Part shown: positions 43,460-55,629 of the stretch, piece after piece | How positions within the stretch are numbered: position 1 is the first letter of the stretch | How the letters are laid out: the number at the start of each line of letters is the position of its first letter | Source of the DNA: Comamonadaceae bacterium | GTDB lineage: Bacteria > Pseudomonadota > Gammaproteobacteria > Burkholderiales > Burkholderiaceae_C | DNA length: 64,000 bases | NCBI GenBank assembly: GCA_947455145.1 | Contig: CANGME010000006.1 | Coordinates: 1-64,000, forward strand | Direction: 5' to 3' | The notes under the pieces: generated by a model | The model's input: the letters and a program-made list of their open reading frames with translations, nothing else | Databases searched by the model: none | What the model was told of the DNA's origin: nothing | Made by a program: the position numbers and the translations under genes

Positions 43460-43957
43460 TTAGTTTTGCAGTAATTGCACCGATGGGTCGGTGAACACCA
43501 TATCTACTGGGAAGCGCTGGCCACTCAAGTAATCATCCATGCAGCGCAGCAGCAGCGGACTGCGGTGGCGTGCGGTGCTGGAGCGGATTTCGTCCGGTGT
43601 GAGCCAAAGCGTGCGCACGATGCCGGTGTCGAGCTGGCAATTCTCCTGCACTTCACCCAACTCGCCACAAAAGGCAAAGCGCAGGTAGGTGATGTCTTCA
43701 ATCTCTGAGCTGTCAGGCAGTGGGCGCTGCAGGCGCGAGAGATAGATGCCGACCAGGGCGGTGGGTCGAAACAGGTGCGTGGTTTCTTCCAGCGCTTCGC
43801 GGGCACAGCCCTCCAGCGGTGATTCACCAGGGTCGAGATGGCCGGCCGGGTTGTTGAGCATGAGGCCGTCCGTGGTTATTTCTTCGACCAAGAGGAATTT
43901 GCCTTCGCGCTCAATGATGGCGGCAACGGTGACGCTGGGTTTCCATCGGGTTTTCAT
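43460..43957 (-). CDS. Nudix hydrolase (NudJ-like)
   Basis: A 165-aa pyrophosphohydrolase. The Nudix box is GHLDPGESPLEGCAREALEET, close to the GX5EX7REUXEEXGU pattern but with Thr where the final Gly usually is. The start MKTRWKPSVTVAAIIEREGKFLLVEE resembles NudJ, which acts on thiamine pyrophosphate or nucleoside diphosphates. ATG 43957 was chosen by similarity; ATG 43978 is possible. It converges with the TRAP operon. Confidence 0.88.
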   Translation of the reverse strand: MKTRWKPSVTVAAIIEREGKFLLVEEITTDGLMLNNPAGHLDPGESPLEGCAREALEETTHLFRPTALVGIYLSRLQRPLPDSSEIEDITYLRFAFCGELGEVQENCQLDTGIVRTLWLTPDEIRSSTARHRSPLLLRCMDDYLSGQRFPVDMVFTDPSVQLLQN

Positions 43958-44015
43958 GGGGGTGATGATACGCAGCATGTGGTGTGGAGCGACTTCTGGT
44001 TTGCCCTAATCGAGG

Positions 44016-44031
44016 CTCAAGTAAACTTGAG
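44016..44031. promoter_or_regulatory. Candidate operator upstream of pntAA
   Basis: The sequence CTCAAGTAAACTTGAG has perfect 7-nt arms around AA. It lies in the 150-nt gap between the divergent Nudix gene and pntAA. The cognate regulator is unknown. Confidence 0.4.
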
Positions 44032-44107
44032 TAAGCTGGATGACAGGATTTAGGTCCGACTCAACCGACTTCTCATCAACTTTTTTAATAAATAGAGGAG
44101 ACGCCCC

Positions 44108-45235
44108 ATGCAGATTGGCGTACCTGCGGAAACCACAACGGGCGAAACCCGAGTGGCCGCTACACCCGAAACGGTAAAAAAACTCAAGGCCCTGGGCCAC
44201 ACCCTGCGCGTCCAATCCGGCGCAGGCGTGGCGGCTAGCGTGACCGACGAGGCTTACATAGCCGCAGGCGCTGAAATCACTGACGCCGCTGGCGCGCTGA
44301 GCTGCCCCTTGGTGCTCAAAGTGCGCAGCCCGTCCGATGCCGAGGCTGCTCAGATGAAGCCAGGCAGCACGCTGGTGGGCATGCTCAACCCCTTTGATGC
44401 GAGTGGCCTGCAACGCTTGGCTGGCGCGCAATTGACCGGTTTTGCTTTAGAAGCCGCACCGCGTACCACGCGTGCGCAGAGCATGGACGTGCTGTCCAGC
44501 CAGGCCAATATCGCGGGCTACAAGGCCGTGATGATGGCGGCAGACAAGTACCAGCGCTTTTTCCCCATGCTGATGACCGCTGCGGGTACGGTGAAAGCCG
44601 CTCGCGTGGTGATCTTGGGCGTGGGCGTGGCGGGCTTGCAGGCCATTGCCACGGCCAAGCGCCTGGGGGCGGTGATTGAGGCGTCTGACGTTCGCCCCAG
44701 CGTCAAAGAGCAAATCGAATCCTTGGGCGGCAAATTCATCGAAGTGTCGTATGACACCGACGAAGAAAAAGAAGCGGCTGTGGGTGTGGGCGGCTACGCC
44801 AAACCCATGCCACCGAGCTGGCTGGCACGTCAAGCGGTGGAGGTGGCTAAGCGCGTGGCACAGGCTGACATTGTGATTTCTACCGCACTCATCCCTGGCC
44901 GTGCCGCGCCAACGCTGATCACGGAAGACATGGTCAAGTCCATGAAGCCGGGCTCGGTGATTGTTGATATCGCAGCAGGCAAGGGCGCTAACGGCGGCGG
45001 CAATTGCCCCTTGTCTGAGGCTGACAAAACAGTGGTCAAGCACGGCGTGACGCTGGTTGGCGAAACCAATCTAGCCGCGCTGGTGGCCGCAGACGCTTCG
45101 GCACTGTACGCCCGTAACGTGCTGGACTTTCTCAAGCTCATCATCAACAAAGAAGGCGCTTTGCATGTCGATATGGAAGACGACATCGTGGCTGCATGTT
45201 TGATGACGCAGGGCGGCGACGTCAAACGGAAATAA
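44108..45235 (+). CDS. pntAA: NAD(P) transhydrogenase subunit alpha, part 1 (NAD-binding)
   Basis: The 375-aa cytoplasmic dI subunit of the proton-translocating transhydrogenase, which makes NADPH from NADH using the proton gradient. The start MQIGVPAETTTGETRVAATPETVKKL and the NAD site VVILGVGVAGLQAIATAKRLGAVIEASDVRP are typical. GAGGAG precedes ATG 44108. It opens the split alpha arrangement pntAA-pntAB-pntB; the next start is 22 nt away. Confidence 0.95.
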   Translation: MQIGVPAETTTGETRVAATPETVKKLKALGHTLRVQSGAGVAASVTDEAYIAAGAEITDAAGALSCPLVLKVRSPSDAEAAQMKPGSTLVGMLNPFDASGLQRLAGAQLTGFALEAAPRTTRAQSMDVLSSQANIAGYKAVMMAADKYQRFFPMLMTAAGTVKAARVVILGVGVAGLQAIATAKRLGAVIEASDVRPSVKEQIESLGGKFIEVSYDTDEEKEAAVGVGGYAKPMPPSWLARQAVEVAKRVAQADIVISTALIPGRAAPTLITEDMVKSMKPGSVIVDIAAGKGANGGGNCPLSEADKTVVKHGVTLVGETNLAALVAADASALYARNVLDFLKLIINKEGALHVDMEDDIVAACLMTQGGDVKRK

Positions 45236-45257
45236 ATAGATTAGCTGGAGAAAAATA

Positions 45258-45587
45258 ATGGAAGCTGTATCCCCCACCCTGATCAACTTGATCATCTTTG
45301 TACTGGCCATCTACGTGGGTTACCACGTGGTGTGGACGGTCACCCCCGCTTTGCACACGCCTTTGATGGCCGTGACGAATGCCATCTCCGCCATTGTCAT
45401 TGTGGGGGCCATGCTGGCCGCCGCCATGACGGAGACCACCCTGGGTAAAACCATGGGCGTGCTGGCCGTGGCGCTGGCAGCGGTCAATATCTTTGGCGGC
45501 TTTTTGGTGACGCGCCGCATGCTGGAGATGTTCCGCAAGAAAGAAAAGAAGGCCCCTGCGGCGGCTGAGCAAGGAGCATCCAAATGA
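45258..45587 (+). CDS. pntAB: NAD(P) transhydrogenase subunit alpha, part 2 (membrane)
   Basis: A 109-aa protein of three hydrophobic segments (about 10-30, 40-60, 65-85), the separate dIIa piece, with the conserved VWTVTPALHTPLMAVTNAIS. It overlaps pntB by 4 nt (ATGA). GGAG lies upstream of ATG 45258. Confidence 0.94.
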   Translation: MEAVSPTLINLIIFVLAIYVGYHVVWTVTPALHTPLMAVTNAISAIVIVGAMLAAAMTETTLGKTMGVLAVALAAVNIFGGFLVTRRMLEMFRKKEKKAPAAAEQGASK

Positions 45588-47008
45588 GCATGAATCTTGT
45601 CACGCTGATGTACCTCATCGCGAGTGTCTGTTTCATCCAGGCGCTCAAGGGTTTAAGTCACCCCACCACGTCGATTCGCGGCAATTTGTTCGGCATGATC
45701 GGCATGGCCATTGCCGCGCTGACCACGGCGGCTCTGATTGTCGAGCTGTCCGGCGGCAAAGCCACTGGTATGGCCTGGGTGATGCTGGGCCTGGTTGTGG
45801 GCGGCGGCTACGGTGCTTACCGTGCCAAAACGGTTGAGATGACCAAAATGCCTGAGCTGGTGGCTTTCTTTCACAGCATGATTGGCTTGGCCGCAGTGTT
45901 CATCGCCGTGGCTGCGGTGGTGGAGCCCTGGGCTTTTGGAATTGTGGTCAAGGGGCAAGAGATTCCGGCGGGTAACCGGCTGGAGTTGTTCTTGGGTGCG
46001 GCCATTGGTGCCATCACCTTCAGTGGCTCGGTGATTGCGTTTGGCAAACTTTCTGGTACTTACAAGTTTCGTTTGTTCCAAGGTGCGCCGGTGCAGTTTG
46101 CCGGGCAGCACAAGCTCAACTTGGTGCTGGGTCTGGCGACGATCGGTCTGGGCTTGGTGTTCATGTTCACAGGCAACTGGCCTGCGTTCTTGCTCATGCT
46201 GGCACTGTCATTTGTCATGGGTGTGCTCATCATCATCCCGATTGGCGGGGCCGACATGCCGGTGGTGGTGTCCATGCTTAACAGCTACTCGGGCTGGGCG
46301 GCTGCGGGCATTGGCTTCAGTTTGAACAACTCGATGCTGATCATCGCGGGCTCACTGGTGGGCAGTTCGGGCGCGATCCTGAGCTACATCATGTGCAAGG
46401 CCATGAACCGCTCGTTCTTTAATGTGATTCTGGGTGGTTTTGGTGGCGAGGCGGTCACGGCTGCAGCGGGTGGCGCAGTGCAGCGCACGGTCAAGAGCGG
46501 CAGCGCCGATGACGCGGCCTTCATTTTGGGCAATGCCGAGACGGTGGTGATCGTGCCCGGCTACGGCCTGGCGGTGGCCCGCGCCCAGCATGCGGTCAAA
46601 GAGTTGGCCGAGAAGCTCACGCACAAAGGTATCACCGTCAAATACGCCATTCACCCAGTGGCCGGGCGCATGCCGGGCCACATGAACGTGCTGCTGGCTG
46701 AGGCCGAAGTGCCATACGACCAGGTGTTCGAGATGGAAGACATCAATGGCGAGTTTGGCCAGGTGGACGTGGCCATCATCCTGGGGGCCAACGACGTGGT
46801 CAATCCGGCCGCGCTGACCAAAGGCAGCGCCATCTACGGCATGCCCATTTTGGAGGCCTACAAGGCCAAGACCATCATCGTCAACAAGCGCTCCATGGCG
46901 GCGGGTTATGCGGGCCTGGACAATGAGTTGTTCTACATGGACAAGACCATGATGGTGTTTGGCGATGCCAAGAAAGTGGTCGAAGACATGGGTAAGGCGA
47001 TCGAGTAA
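45584..47008 (+). CDS. pntB: NAD(P) transhydrogenase subunit beta
   Basis: The 474-aa subunit with nine membrane helices (dIIb) and the NADP-binding dIII domain (NAETVVIVPGYGLAVARAQHAVKELAE; AGRMPGHMNVLLAEAEVPYD; VAIILGANDVVNPAA). ATG 45584 overlaps pntAB. Both NADP-loop GYGLAVA and the C-terminal KRSMAAGYAG(L)DNELFY are intact. It closes the transhydrogenase operon. Confidence 0.96.
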   Translation: MSMNLVTLMYLIASVCFIQALKGLSHPTTSIRGNLFGMIGMAIAALTTAALIVELSGGKATGMAWVMLGLVVGGGYGAYRAKTVEMTKMPELVAFFHSMIGLAAVFIAVAAVVEPWAFGIVVKGQEIPAGNRLELFLGAAIGAITFSGSVIAFGKLSGTYKFRLFQGAPVQFAGQHKLNLVLGLATIGLGLVFMFTGNWPAFLLMLALSFVMGVLIIIPIGGADMPVVVSMLNSYSGWAAAGIGFSLNNSMLIIAGSLVGSSGAILSYIMCKAMNRSFFNVILGGFGGEAVTAAAGGAVQRTVKSGSADDAAFILGNAETVVIVPGYGLAVARAQHAVKELAEKLTHKGITVKYAIHPVAGRMPGHMNVLLAEAEVPYDQVFEMEDINGEFGQVDVAIILGANDVVNPAALTKGSAIYGMPILEAYKAKTIIVNKRSMAAGYAGLDNELFYMDKTMMVFGDAKKVVEDMGKAIE

Positions 47009-47043
47009 AGCTGGCGTTTTTTTTTAGTAAAGGAGGCGTTCAC

Positions 47044-48720
47044 ATGCTCACTGCAACACAAGACAGGCCCTGGCTAAGTGCCTACCCAGATGGTGTTCCA
47101 GCAGACATTGATCCATCGGCCTACACCTCATTGACGGCATTGATTGATGCGAGTTTTAAGAAGTATCCACAGCGTGAGGCTTTCAGCTTCATGGGAAAAA
47201 ACTTCAGCTACTCGCAGATAGACGCTCAAAGCCGAGCCTTCGGAGCCTACCTGCAAGGCTTGGGTTTGACTCGGGGTGACCGCGTGGCGCTGATGATGCC
47301 CAACGTGCCGCAGTACCCAGTTGCGGTTGCGGCCATTTTGCGTGCGGGTTATGTGGTGGTGAACGTGAACCCGCTGTACACGCCACGCGAGTTGGAGCAC
47401 CAACTCAAGGATTCGGGTGCGCGGGCCATTGTGATTCTGGAAAATTTCGCCGTTACGCTGGAGCGCTGTATTGCAGCCACACCCATCCAACATGTGGTGT
47501 TGTGCAGCATGGGCGACCAACTTGGCTTGCTCAAAGGTGCCATTGTCAATTTGGTGGTGCGCAAACTTAAAAAGTTGGTGCCAGCGTTCAATCTGCCCGG
47601 TGCGGTGAGCTTCAACAGTGCCCTTGCGCAGGGCGAACGCGGTAGCTTTAAATCACCTGACATCAAACCCGATGACATCGCGGTTTTGCAGTACACCGGG
47701 GGAACCACAGGTGTTTCCAAAGGTGCAGTTTTGTTGCACCGTAATCTAGTTAGCAATGTGCTGCAATCCGAAGCTTGGCTGACCCCAACACTCAAGACTG
47801 TGACGCCCGGCGTGCAGCCCATTACCATCTGCGCCTTACCGATGTACCACATCTTCGCGTTCACGATGACCATGGTGTTCATGCGCTTGGGGGGCAAGAC
47901 CGTACTGATACCCAACCCACGTGATTTCCCTTCCGTGCTGAAAGAGCTCACGCACCATGAGTTTCATTGTTTCCCGGCTGTGAATACTTTGTTCAATGCG
48001 CTGGCAAATCACCCAGATTTCAACACGGTTAATTGGAAAAATTTGAAGATTTCCATTGGCGGCGGCATGGCTGTTCAGGGGGCTGTGGCCAAGCTGTGGC
48101 TGGAGAAAACGGGCAACCCCATCACTGAAGCCTACGGCCTGTCTGAGACAAGTCCGCTGGCTACTGCCAATCCGGTGACGAATACCAATTACACCGGAAC
48201 GATAGGTGTGCCAGTCTCTAGCACCTGGGTGCGCTGCCTGGACGACGATGGCGTTCAAGTTCCCCGGGGTGAAACCGGCGAGATTGCTATCAAAGGCCCG
48301 CAAGTAATGGCGGGCTACTGGCAGCGCCCGGATGAGACGGCCAAGGTGATGACGGCGGATGGTTACTTCAGAACCGGCGACATCGGCGTCATGGATGAGC
48401 GTGGTTATGTAAAAATTGTGGACCGTAAGAAAGACATGATCTTGGTTAGCGGCTTCAACGTTTACCCCACCGAGATTGAAGAGGTGGTGTCCCAGTTGGA
48501 TGGCGTGCTGGAATGTGCTTGCGTGGGTACGCCCGATGCCGATTCGGGCGAGGCCGTGAAGGTGTTCATAGTTCGCAAGAATCCCGGCTTGACTGAAGAG
48601 CAGGTACGAGCTTATTGCCGAGAGAACCTCACCGGCTACAAGCGCCCTAAACTCGTCGAGTTCCGCAGCGACCTGCCAAAAACCCCCGTGGGAAAAATCT
48701 TACGCCGCGAGTTGAGATGA
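47044..48720 (+). CDS. fadD: Long-chain fatty acid-CoA ligase
   Basis: A 558-aa adenylate-forming enzyme. The AMP-binding signature is YTGGTTGVSKGAVLLHRNL (about 219-237), with the second motif TEAYGLSETSP and the hinge region DRKKDMILVSGFNVYPTEIE. It activates long-chain fatty acids for beta-oxidation or membrane reincorporation. AAAGGAGG precedes ATG 47044, and a short T-run (TTTTTTTTT) lies before it. It follows pntB by 35 nt and may be co-transcribed. Confidence 0.92.
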   Translation: MLTATQDRPWLSAYPDGVPADIDPSAYTSLTALIDASFKKYPQREAFSFMGKNFSYSQIDAQSRAFGAYLQGLGLTRGDRVALMMPNVPQYPVAVAAILRAGYVVVNVNPLYTPRELEHQLKDSGARAIVILENFAVTLERCIAATPIQHVVLCSMGDQLGLLKGAIVNLVVRKLKKLVPAFNLPGAVSFNSALAQGERGSFKSPDIKPDDIAVLQYTGGTTGVSKGAVLLHRNLVSNVLQSEAWLTPTLKTVTPGVQPITICALPMYHIFAFTMTMVFMRLGGKTVLIPNPRDFPSVLKELTHHEFHCFPAVNTLFNALANHPDFNTVNWKNLKISIGGGMAVQGAVAKLWLEKTGNPITEAYGLSETSPLATANPVTNTNYTGTIGVPVSSTWVRCLDDDGVQVPRGETGEIAIKGPQVMAGYWQRPDETAKVMTADGYFRTGDIGVMDERGYVKIVDRKKDMILVSGFNVYPTEIEEVVSQLDGVLECACVGTPDADSGEAVKVFIVRKNPGLTEEQVRAYCRENLTGYKRPKLVEFRSDLPKTPVGKILRRELR

Positions 48721-48816
48721 CATTGGCTGAGGCTGTCTCGGTCGTCAAAAGCAATGATCGAGAAGCTCTTTTGTGATTTCTTGCTCAAATGTGGGGGAAA
48801 TGCGCGGGTTTCTACG

Positions 48817-48822
48817 TATAAT
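48817..48822 (+). promoter_or_regulatory. Candidate -10 box for the atp operon
   Basis: A perfect TATAAT lies 60 nt before atpI. No good -35 hexamer sits 16-18 nt upstream, so promoter strength is uncertain. Confidence 0.45.
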
Positions 48823-48881
48823 CTAAGGCTTTGCTGTAACTGTCATTTGTTGCGGGCGTGTAAATTGAGAGATCAATCCTG

Positions 48882-49361
48882 ATGGCCCTTAAGGATAGTT
48901 ACGAGTCGGAAGATGCTGAGAAATTAGCCAAATCTGATTACTTGCCACTCACAGCAGCGCAGGCCCAGGCCTTGCGCGAGATAGAGCCTGCGGTGTCGCC
49001 ATGGCGAATCGTCAGGCTGCAGTGTGGGGTGGGTGCCTTGGTGGCTTTGGTCGCCTGGGGTCTGACGGGTGAGGCTGTGGTAGGTGGGTCGGCTTTGTAT
49101 GGGGCGCTGGTGGTGGTCATTCCTGCTGCGTTGTTTGCGCGCGGTTTGATGAGCCGGTTTTCATCGATCAACCCGGCCACGGCAAGTTTTGGTTTCTTCT
49201 TGTGGGAAGCTGTGAAGATTGGGGTGAGCGTGGTCATGTTGGCCGCTGCACCTCGGCTGATAGAAAATTTAAGCTGGCTGGCCTTGATGGCGGGCTTGGT
49301 TGTGACCTTGAAGGTGTATTGGCTGGCGCTCTTGATGCGCGCCAAACCCCAAAAAGATTAA
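48882..49361 (+). CDS. atpI: ATP synthase assembly protein I
   Basis: A 159-aa four-helix membrane protein, non-essential, that helps c-ring assembly. Typical features are LQCGVGALVALVAWGLTGEAVVGGSALYGALVVVIPAALFARGLM and four hydrophobic segments after a polar N-terminal tail. It heads the atpIBEFHAGDC operon; its stop is 17 nt before atpB. Confidence 0.88.
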   Translation: MALKDSYESEDAEKLAKSDYLPLTAAQAQALREIEPAVSPWRIVRLQCGVGALVALVAWGLTGEAVVGGSALYGALVVVIPAALFARGLMSRFSSINPATASFGFFLWEAVKIGVSVVMLAAAPRLIENLSWLALMAGLVVTLKVYWLALLMRAKPQKD

Positions 49362-49378
49362 GAATTGGAAAGAAATTT

Positions 49379-50263
49379 ATGTCCGTAGAAGCAAATGCAC
49401 CGTCAGCCAGTGACTACATTGTTCACCACCTGACGCATTGGCAAAATAAGCCTCAGACCGAGATCGTTGACTTCACGGTCTTCAATCTTGATTCGCTGTT
49501 TTTCTCTATCACCCTGGGTCTGTTGGGTTGCTTTTTGCTGTGGCGTGCAGCGCGCACAGCAACGTCTGGCGCGCCAGGTCGTTTCCAGGCGGCGGTTGAG
49601 ATTTTGATTGAAATGGTGGACGGCCAAGCCAAGTCCATCGTGCACAACGCTGCCAGCCGCAAGCTCGTCGCTCCCTTGGCGCTGACGGTGTTTGTCTGGA
49701 TCTTCCTGCTCAATGCCATGGACTTGCTTCCGCTCGATCTGTTGCCCACGATTTGGGGCTGGATCTATGGTGCTGCGGGACATGATCCGCATCATGCTTA
49801 TTTGCGCGTCGTTCCAACCGCCGATCTTTCGGTGACCATGGGTTTGTCGGTCTCGGTCCTGTTCATCTGCTTGTTCTACAACATCAAGATCAAGGGTATG
49901 GGCGGCTGGGCGCACGAGCTGGTGTCTGCACCCTTTGGCACCAGCAAGAACCCGGTTTTTGCCGTCATTTTGGGTGTGGTGAACATTGCAGAGCAATTGA
50001 TCTCATTCACCGCCAAAACGGTGTCACACGGCATGCGACTGTTCGGCAATATGTACGCCGGTGAATTGGTGTTCATGCTGATCGCTTTGTTGGGTGGCTC
50101 ATGGGCTTTCTCGGCAGAGCCGGGCAGCTTGATGTTGTTGCTGTTGCATGTGGTTGCTGGCTGGGCTTGGGCTGTGTTCCACATCATCATTATTTTGCTG
50201 CAGGCGTTTGTGTTCATGATGTTGACCCTGGTCTACATTGGACAAGCGCATGACGCACATTGA
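49379..50263 (+). CDS. atpB: ATP synthase F0 subunit a
   Basis: The proton half-channel subunit, 294 aa. It has the essential arginine region LISFTAKTVSHGMRLFGNMYAGELVFMLI, with Arg in GMRLFGN, and the conserved PLALTVFVWIFLLNAMDLLPLD. ATG 49379 was chosen by the family start; the upstream in-frame extension overlaps atpI. GGAAAG precedes the start. Confidence 0.96.
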   Translation: MSVEANAPSASDYIVHHLTHWQNKPQTEIVDFTVFNLDSLFFSITLGLLGCFLLWRAARTATSGAPGRFQAAVEILIEMVDGQAKSIVHNAASRKLVAPLALTVFVWIFLLNAMDLLPLDLLPTIWGWIYGAAGHDPHHAYLRVVPTADLSVTMGLSVSVLFICLFYNIKIKGMGGWAHELVSAPFGTSKNPVFAVILGVVNIAEQLISFTAKTVSHGMRLFGNMYAGELVFMLIALLGGSWAFSAEPGSLMLLLLHVVAGWAWAVFHIIIILLQAFVFMMLTLVYIGQAHDAH

Positions 50264-50328
50264 TTTCGGTTATTGATTTTCGGTTTGGTTTCGTTTTAGT
50301 TTCTTTTTTTTAGTTTATTTAGGAGTGA

Positions 50329-50595
<267 letters not shown>

Positions 50596-50630
50596 TCCTG
50601 CCTGCAACACCTCGTTGAGGGAGATTTACT

Positions 50631-51101
50631 GTGAACATTAATGGAACCTTGGTGGCGCAAGCCATCGTCTTCGCATTGCTGGTGCTGTTCACGATGAAAT
50701 TCGTGTGGCCCCCCATTGCGAAGGCACTGGATGAGCGCGCCGGCAAAATTGCCGACGGCCTCGCCGCTGCTGACAAAGCCAAGTCTGAACTCTCATCCGC
50801 GAATCAGCGGGTAGAGGCAGAGCTGGCCAAGTCACGCACCGAGTCCACTGCGCGTCTGGCTGATGCTGAGCGACGTGGCCAAGCCATGGTGGAAGAAGCC
50901 AAGGCTAAGGCGACGGAAGAAGGCAACAAGATCATCGCAGCGGCCAAAGCCGAAGCTGATCAGCAAACCGTCAAGGCACGTGAGGCCCTGCGTGAGCAGG
51001 TCGCCGCACTGGCAGTCAAAGGTGCAGAGCAGATTCTCCGTAAGGAAGTCAACGCCGCTGTGCACGCTGATCTGCTGGGTCGCTTGAAGACTGAGCTGTA
51101 A
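50631..51101 (+). CDS. atpF: ATP synthase F0 subunit b
   Basis: The peripheral stalk subunit, 156 aa: an N-terminal membrane anchor ([16 protein letters not shown]) and a long charged coiled coil (about 35-145). The start is GTG 50631, with GAGGGAG upstream. Length is normal. Confidence 0.95.
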   Translation: MNINGTLVAQAIVFALLVLFTMKFVWPPIAKALDERAGKIADGLAAADKAKSELSSANQRVEAELAKSRTESTARLADAERRGQAMVEEAKAKATEEGNKIIAAAKAEADQQTVKAREALREQVAALAVKGAEQILRKEVNAAVHADLLGRLKTEL

Positions 51102-51111
51102 GAGGACAACC

Positions 51112-51642
51112 ATGGCCGAACTCGCCACCATTGCCCGCCCTTACGCTGAAGCCTTGTTCAAGGCTTCGGTCTCCGACTTGAACGGCGCGGCTGCCTGGGT
51201 TGAAGCACTGCAAGCCATTGCGAGTAATTCGCAGCTGCAACAGTTTGCTGAAAACCCCAACGTCACGGCCACGCAAGTGTTCGATGTGATTGCTGGTGTG
51301 AGCAAAGTTGCCTTGCCTGAGATGGCAAAAAACTTCTTGCGCACAGTCATTGATAACGGTCGCTTGTCCGCTTTGCCTGAGATCGCTGAGCAGTTTCGCG
51401 CGCTGAAAAATGCGCAAAGTGGCTCTGCTGACGCGGTTGTTTACAGCGCGTTTGCGATTGACCCTGCTGCACTGGCCGAATTGGCCGTGACGCTGGAAAA
51501 ACGCTTCGCACGCAAGCTCAATGTGTCTGTCGAATTGCAAGCCGATTTGATTGGAGGCATTCGTGTCGTCGTGGGTGATGAGGTTCTTGACACATCCGTC
51601 AAAGCCCGTCTGGAACAAATGAAAGTGGCACTGACAGCCTGA
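51112..51642 (+). CDS. atpH: ATP synthase F1 subunit delta
   Basis: A 176-aa stator protein connecting F1 to subunit b. It begins [12 protein letters not shown] and ends [27 protein letters not shown], both conserved. AGAGGA lies upstream of ATG 51112; it is 10 nt after atpF. Confidence 0.95.
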   Translation: MAELATIARPYAEALFKASVSDLNGAAAWVEALQAIASNSQLQQFAENPNVTATQVFDVIAGVSKVALPEMAKNFLRTVIDNGRLSALPEIAEQFRALKNAQSGSADAVVYSAFAIDPAALAELAVTLEKRFARKLNVSVELQADLIGGIRVVVGDEVLDTSVKARLEQMKVALTA

Positions 51643-51689
51643 GGCGCAAGCCAAGCTGTCTGCCCAATTAACGAAAGAAGGAAAGAGCC

Positions 51690-53243
51690 ATGCAACTCAA
51701 TCCCGCAGAAATCTCTGAATTGATCAAGAGCCGCATTGAAGGCCTGTCCGCCAATGCCAACATCCGCAACCAGGGTACGGTTGTTTCCGTGACCGACGGC
51801 ATTTGCCGCATTCACGGCCTGTCGGACGTGATGCAGGGTGAGATGCTGGAGTTCCCCGCTGACGCTGAAGGTCAGCCCAGCTATGGCTTAGCGCTCAACC
51901 TTGAGCGCGACTCCGTTGGTGCCGTGATATTGGGTGCTTACGAGCACATCTCCGAAGGCGATACCGTCAAGTGCACGGGCCGCATTTTGGAAGTGCCCGT
52001 TGGCCCTGAGCTCAAAGGCCGCGTGGTCAATGCCCTGGGTCAGCCTATCGACGGCAAAGGCCCGATTAACGCCAAGATGACTGACGTGATTGAGAAGGTC
52101 GCACCGGGCGTGATCGCCCGTAAATCGGTTGACCAGCCCATGCAGACCGGCCTCAAGTCCATCGACTCCATGGTGCCTGTGGGCCGTGGACAGCGCGAAC
52201 TGATCATTGGTGACCGCCAAACCGGCAAGACCGCTGTAGCGATTGACGCGATCATCAACCAAAAAGGTCAGAACATGACCTGCGTTTACGTCGCGATTGG
52301 CCAAAAAGCCTCTTCCGTCAAAAACGTGGTGCGTGCGCTGGAGCAAGCCGGTGCGATGGAGTACACCATCGTGGTGGCCGCCACCGCCTCTGAATCCGCT
52401 GCCATGCAGTTCGTCAGCGCCTACTCGGGCTGCACCATGGGTGAGTACTTCCGCGACCGCGGTGAAGACGCACTGATCGTGTATGACGACTTGTCCAAGC
52501 AGGCTGTGGCCTACCGCCAAGTGTCGTTGTTGCTGCGCCGCCCACCAGGCCGCGAAGCCTATCCTGGCGACGTGTTCTATCTCCACAGCCGTCTGCTGGA
52601 GCGTGCCGCACGTGTTAACGAGAAGTATGTTGAAGACTTCACCAAAGGTGCTGTCAAAGGCAAGACCGGTTCATTGACGGCACTGCCCATCATTGAAACG
52701 CAAGCCGGTGACGTGTCGGCTTTCGTGCCTACCAACGTGATTTCCATTACCGACGGTCAGATCTTCTTGGAGACTTCGCTGTTCAACGCCGGTATCCGCC
52801 CCGCTATCAACGCCGGTATCTCTGTGTCCCGCGTCGGTGGTGCTGCGCAGACCAAACTGGTGAAGAACTTGTCCGGTGGTATCCGTACCGACTTGGCCCA
52901 GTACCGTGAGTTGGCTGCGTTTGCGCAATTCGCCTCTGACCTGGACGAAGCCACCCGCAAGCAGCTCGACCGCGGTGCCCGCGTGACCGAATTGCTCAAG
53001 CAAGCCCAGTACAGCCCGCTGACCATCAGCTTGATGGCTTCGACCCTGTTTGCCGTGAACAAAGGTTTCATGGACGACATTGAAGTCAAGAAGGTTCTGG
53101 CTTTCGAGCACGGTCTGCACGCTTACCTCAAAGACAAGCACGCACCCCTGTTGGCCAAGCTGGAAGCAGCCAAGGCCATGGACAAGGATGCTGAGGCTGA
53201 ATTGACAGCCGCAGCAACTGCGTTCAAAAAGTCGTTTGCTTAA
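51690..53243 (+). CDS. atpA: ATP synthase F1 subunit alpha
   Basis: The 517-aa non-catalytic nucleotide-binding subunit. Walker A GDRQTGKT, the signature [14 protein letters not shown] and the conserved [20 protein letters not shown] are intact. GAAGGAAAG precedes ATG 51690. Confidence 0.97.
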   Translation: MQLNPAEISELIKSRIEGLSANANIRNQGTVVSVTDGICRIHGLSDVMQGEMLEFPADAEGQPSYGLALNLERDSVGAVILGAYEHISEGDTVKCTGRILEVPVGPELKGRVVNALGQPIDGKGPINAKMTDVIEKVAPGVIARKSVDQPMQTGLKSIDSMVPVGRGQRELIIGDRQTGKTAVAIDAIINQKGQNMTCVYVAIGQKASSVKNVVRALEQAGAMEYTIVVAATASESAAMQFVSAYSGCTMGEYFRDRGEDALIVYDDLSKQAVAYRQVSLLLRRPPGREAYPGDVFYLHSRLLERAARVNEKYVEDFTKGAVKGKTGSLTALPIIETQAGDVSAFVPTNVISITDGQIFLETSLFNAGIRPAINAGISVSRVGGAAQTKLVKNLSGGIRTDLAQYRELAAFAQFASDLDEATRKQLDRGARVTELLKQAQYSPLTISLMASTLFAVNKGFMDDIEVKKVLAFEHGLHAYLKDKHAPLLAKLEAAKAMDKDAEAELTAAATAFKKSFA

Positions 53244-53269
53244 TTTCCTCTACCTAGACAGGAGCCACT

Positions 53270-54148
53270 ATGGCAGCAGGTAAGGAAATACGAGGCAAGA
53301 TCAAATCGGTGGAAAACACCAAGAAGATCACCAAAGCCATGGAAATGGTGGCCGCCAGCAAAATGCGCAAAGCGCAGGAACGCATGCGCGCTGCCCGTCC
53401 CTACAGCGAAAAAATCCGCAACATAGCAGCCAATTTGGGCCAAGCCAACCCCGAGTACGTTCACGCCTTCATGAAGTCCAACGACGTTAAGTCCACGGGC
53501 ATGATTGTGGTGACGACAGACAAGGGTTTGTGCGGCGGCATGAATACCAACGTCCTGCGCGGTGTCACCACCAAGCTGCGAGACTTGCAAGCTGCAGGTG
53601 TTAGCACGCAGGCCGTGGCCATTGGCAACAAGGGCTTGGGCTTTTTGACGCGCGTGGGTGCGAAGGTGGTGTCGCATGCGACGCAGCTCGGTGATGCACC
53701 GCATCTTGAGAAGCTGATCGGCCCCGTCAAGGTTTTGCTCGATGCTTATAGTAAGGGCGAAATCAACGCTGTCTACCTGTGCTACACCCGTTTCATCAAC
53801 ACGATGAAGCAAGAGCCCGTGGTAGAGCAATTGTTGCCCTTGTCCGCTGCAAAGATGCAAGCCGAAGCGCTGGCCAGTGGCCCGCAACATGGCTGGGATT
53901 ACATCTATGAGCCCGATGCACAAGCCGTGATCGACGACTTGTTGATTCGCTATGTGGAAGCACTGGTCTATCAGGCTGTGGCTGAGAACATGGCGTCTGA
54001 GCAGTCCGCTCGTATGGTGGCCATGAAGTCGGCCACAGACAACGCAGGCAGTGTGATTGGCGAGCTCAAGCTCATCTACAACAAAACGCGTCAAGCAGCG
54101 ATCACGAAAGAACTTTCGGAAATCGTCGCCGGTGCAGCAGCGGTGTGA
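53270..54148 (+). CDS. atpG: ATP synthase F1 subunit gamma
   Basis: The 292-aa central rotor shaft. It has the N-terminal [32 protein letters not shown] and the C-terminal [35 protein letters not shown], both family hallmarks. AGGAG precedes ATG 53270. Confidence 0.97.
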   Translation: MAAGKEIRGKIKSVENTKKITKAMEMVAASKMRKAQERMRAARPYSEKIRNIAANLGQANPEYVHAFMKSNDVKSTGMIVVTTDKGLCGGMNTNVLRGVTTKLRDLQAAGVSTQAVAIGNKGLGFLTRVGAKVVSHATQLGDAPHLEKLIGPVKVLLDAYSKGEINAVYLCYTRFINTMKQEPVVEQLLPLSAAKMQAEALASGPQHGWDYIYEPDAQAVIDDLLIRYVEALVYQAVAENMASEQSARMVAMKSATDNAGSVIGELKLIYNKTRQAAITKELSEIVAGAAAV

Positions 54149-54174
54149 CCCTCCAGTCACACGCGACGATTTAA

Positions 54175-55602
<1,428 letters not shown>

Positions 55603-55629
55603 TTCTGTACTTCACAGATTAGGAACACC

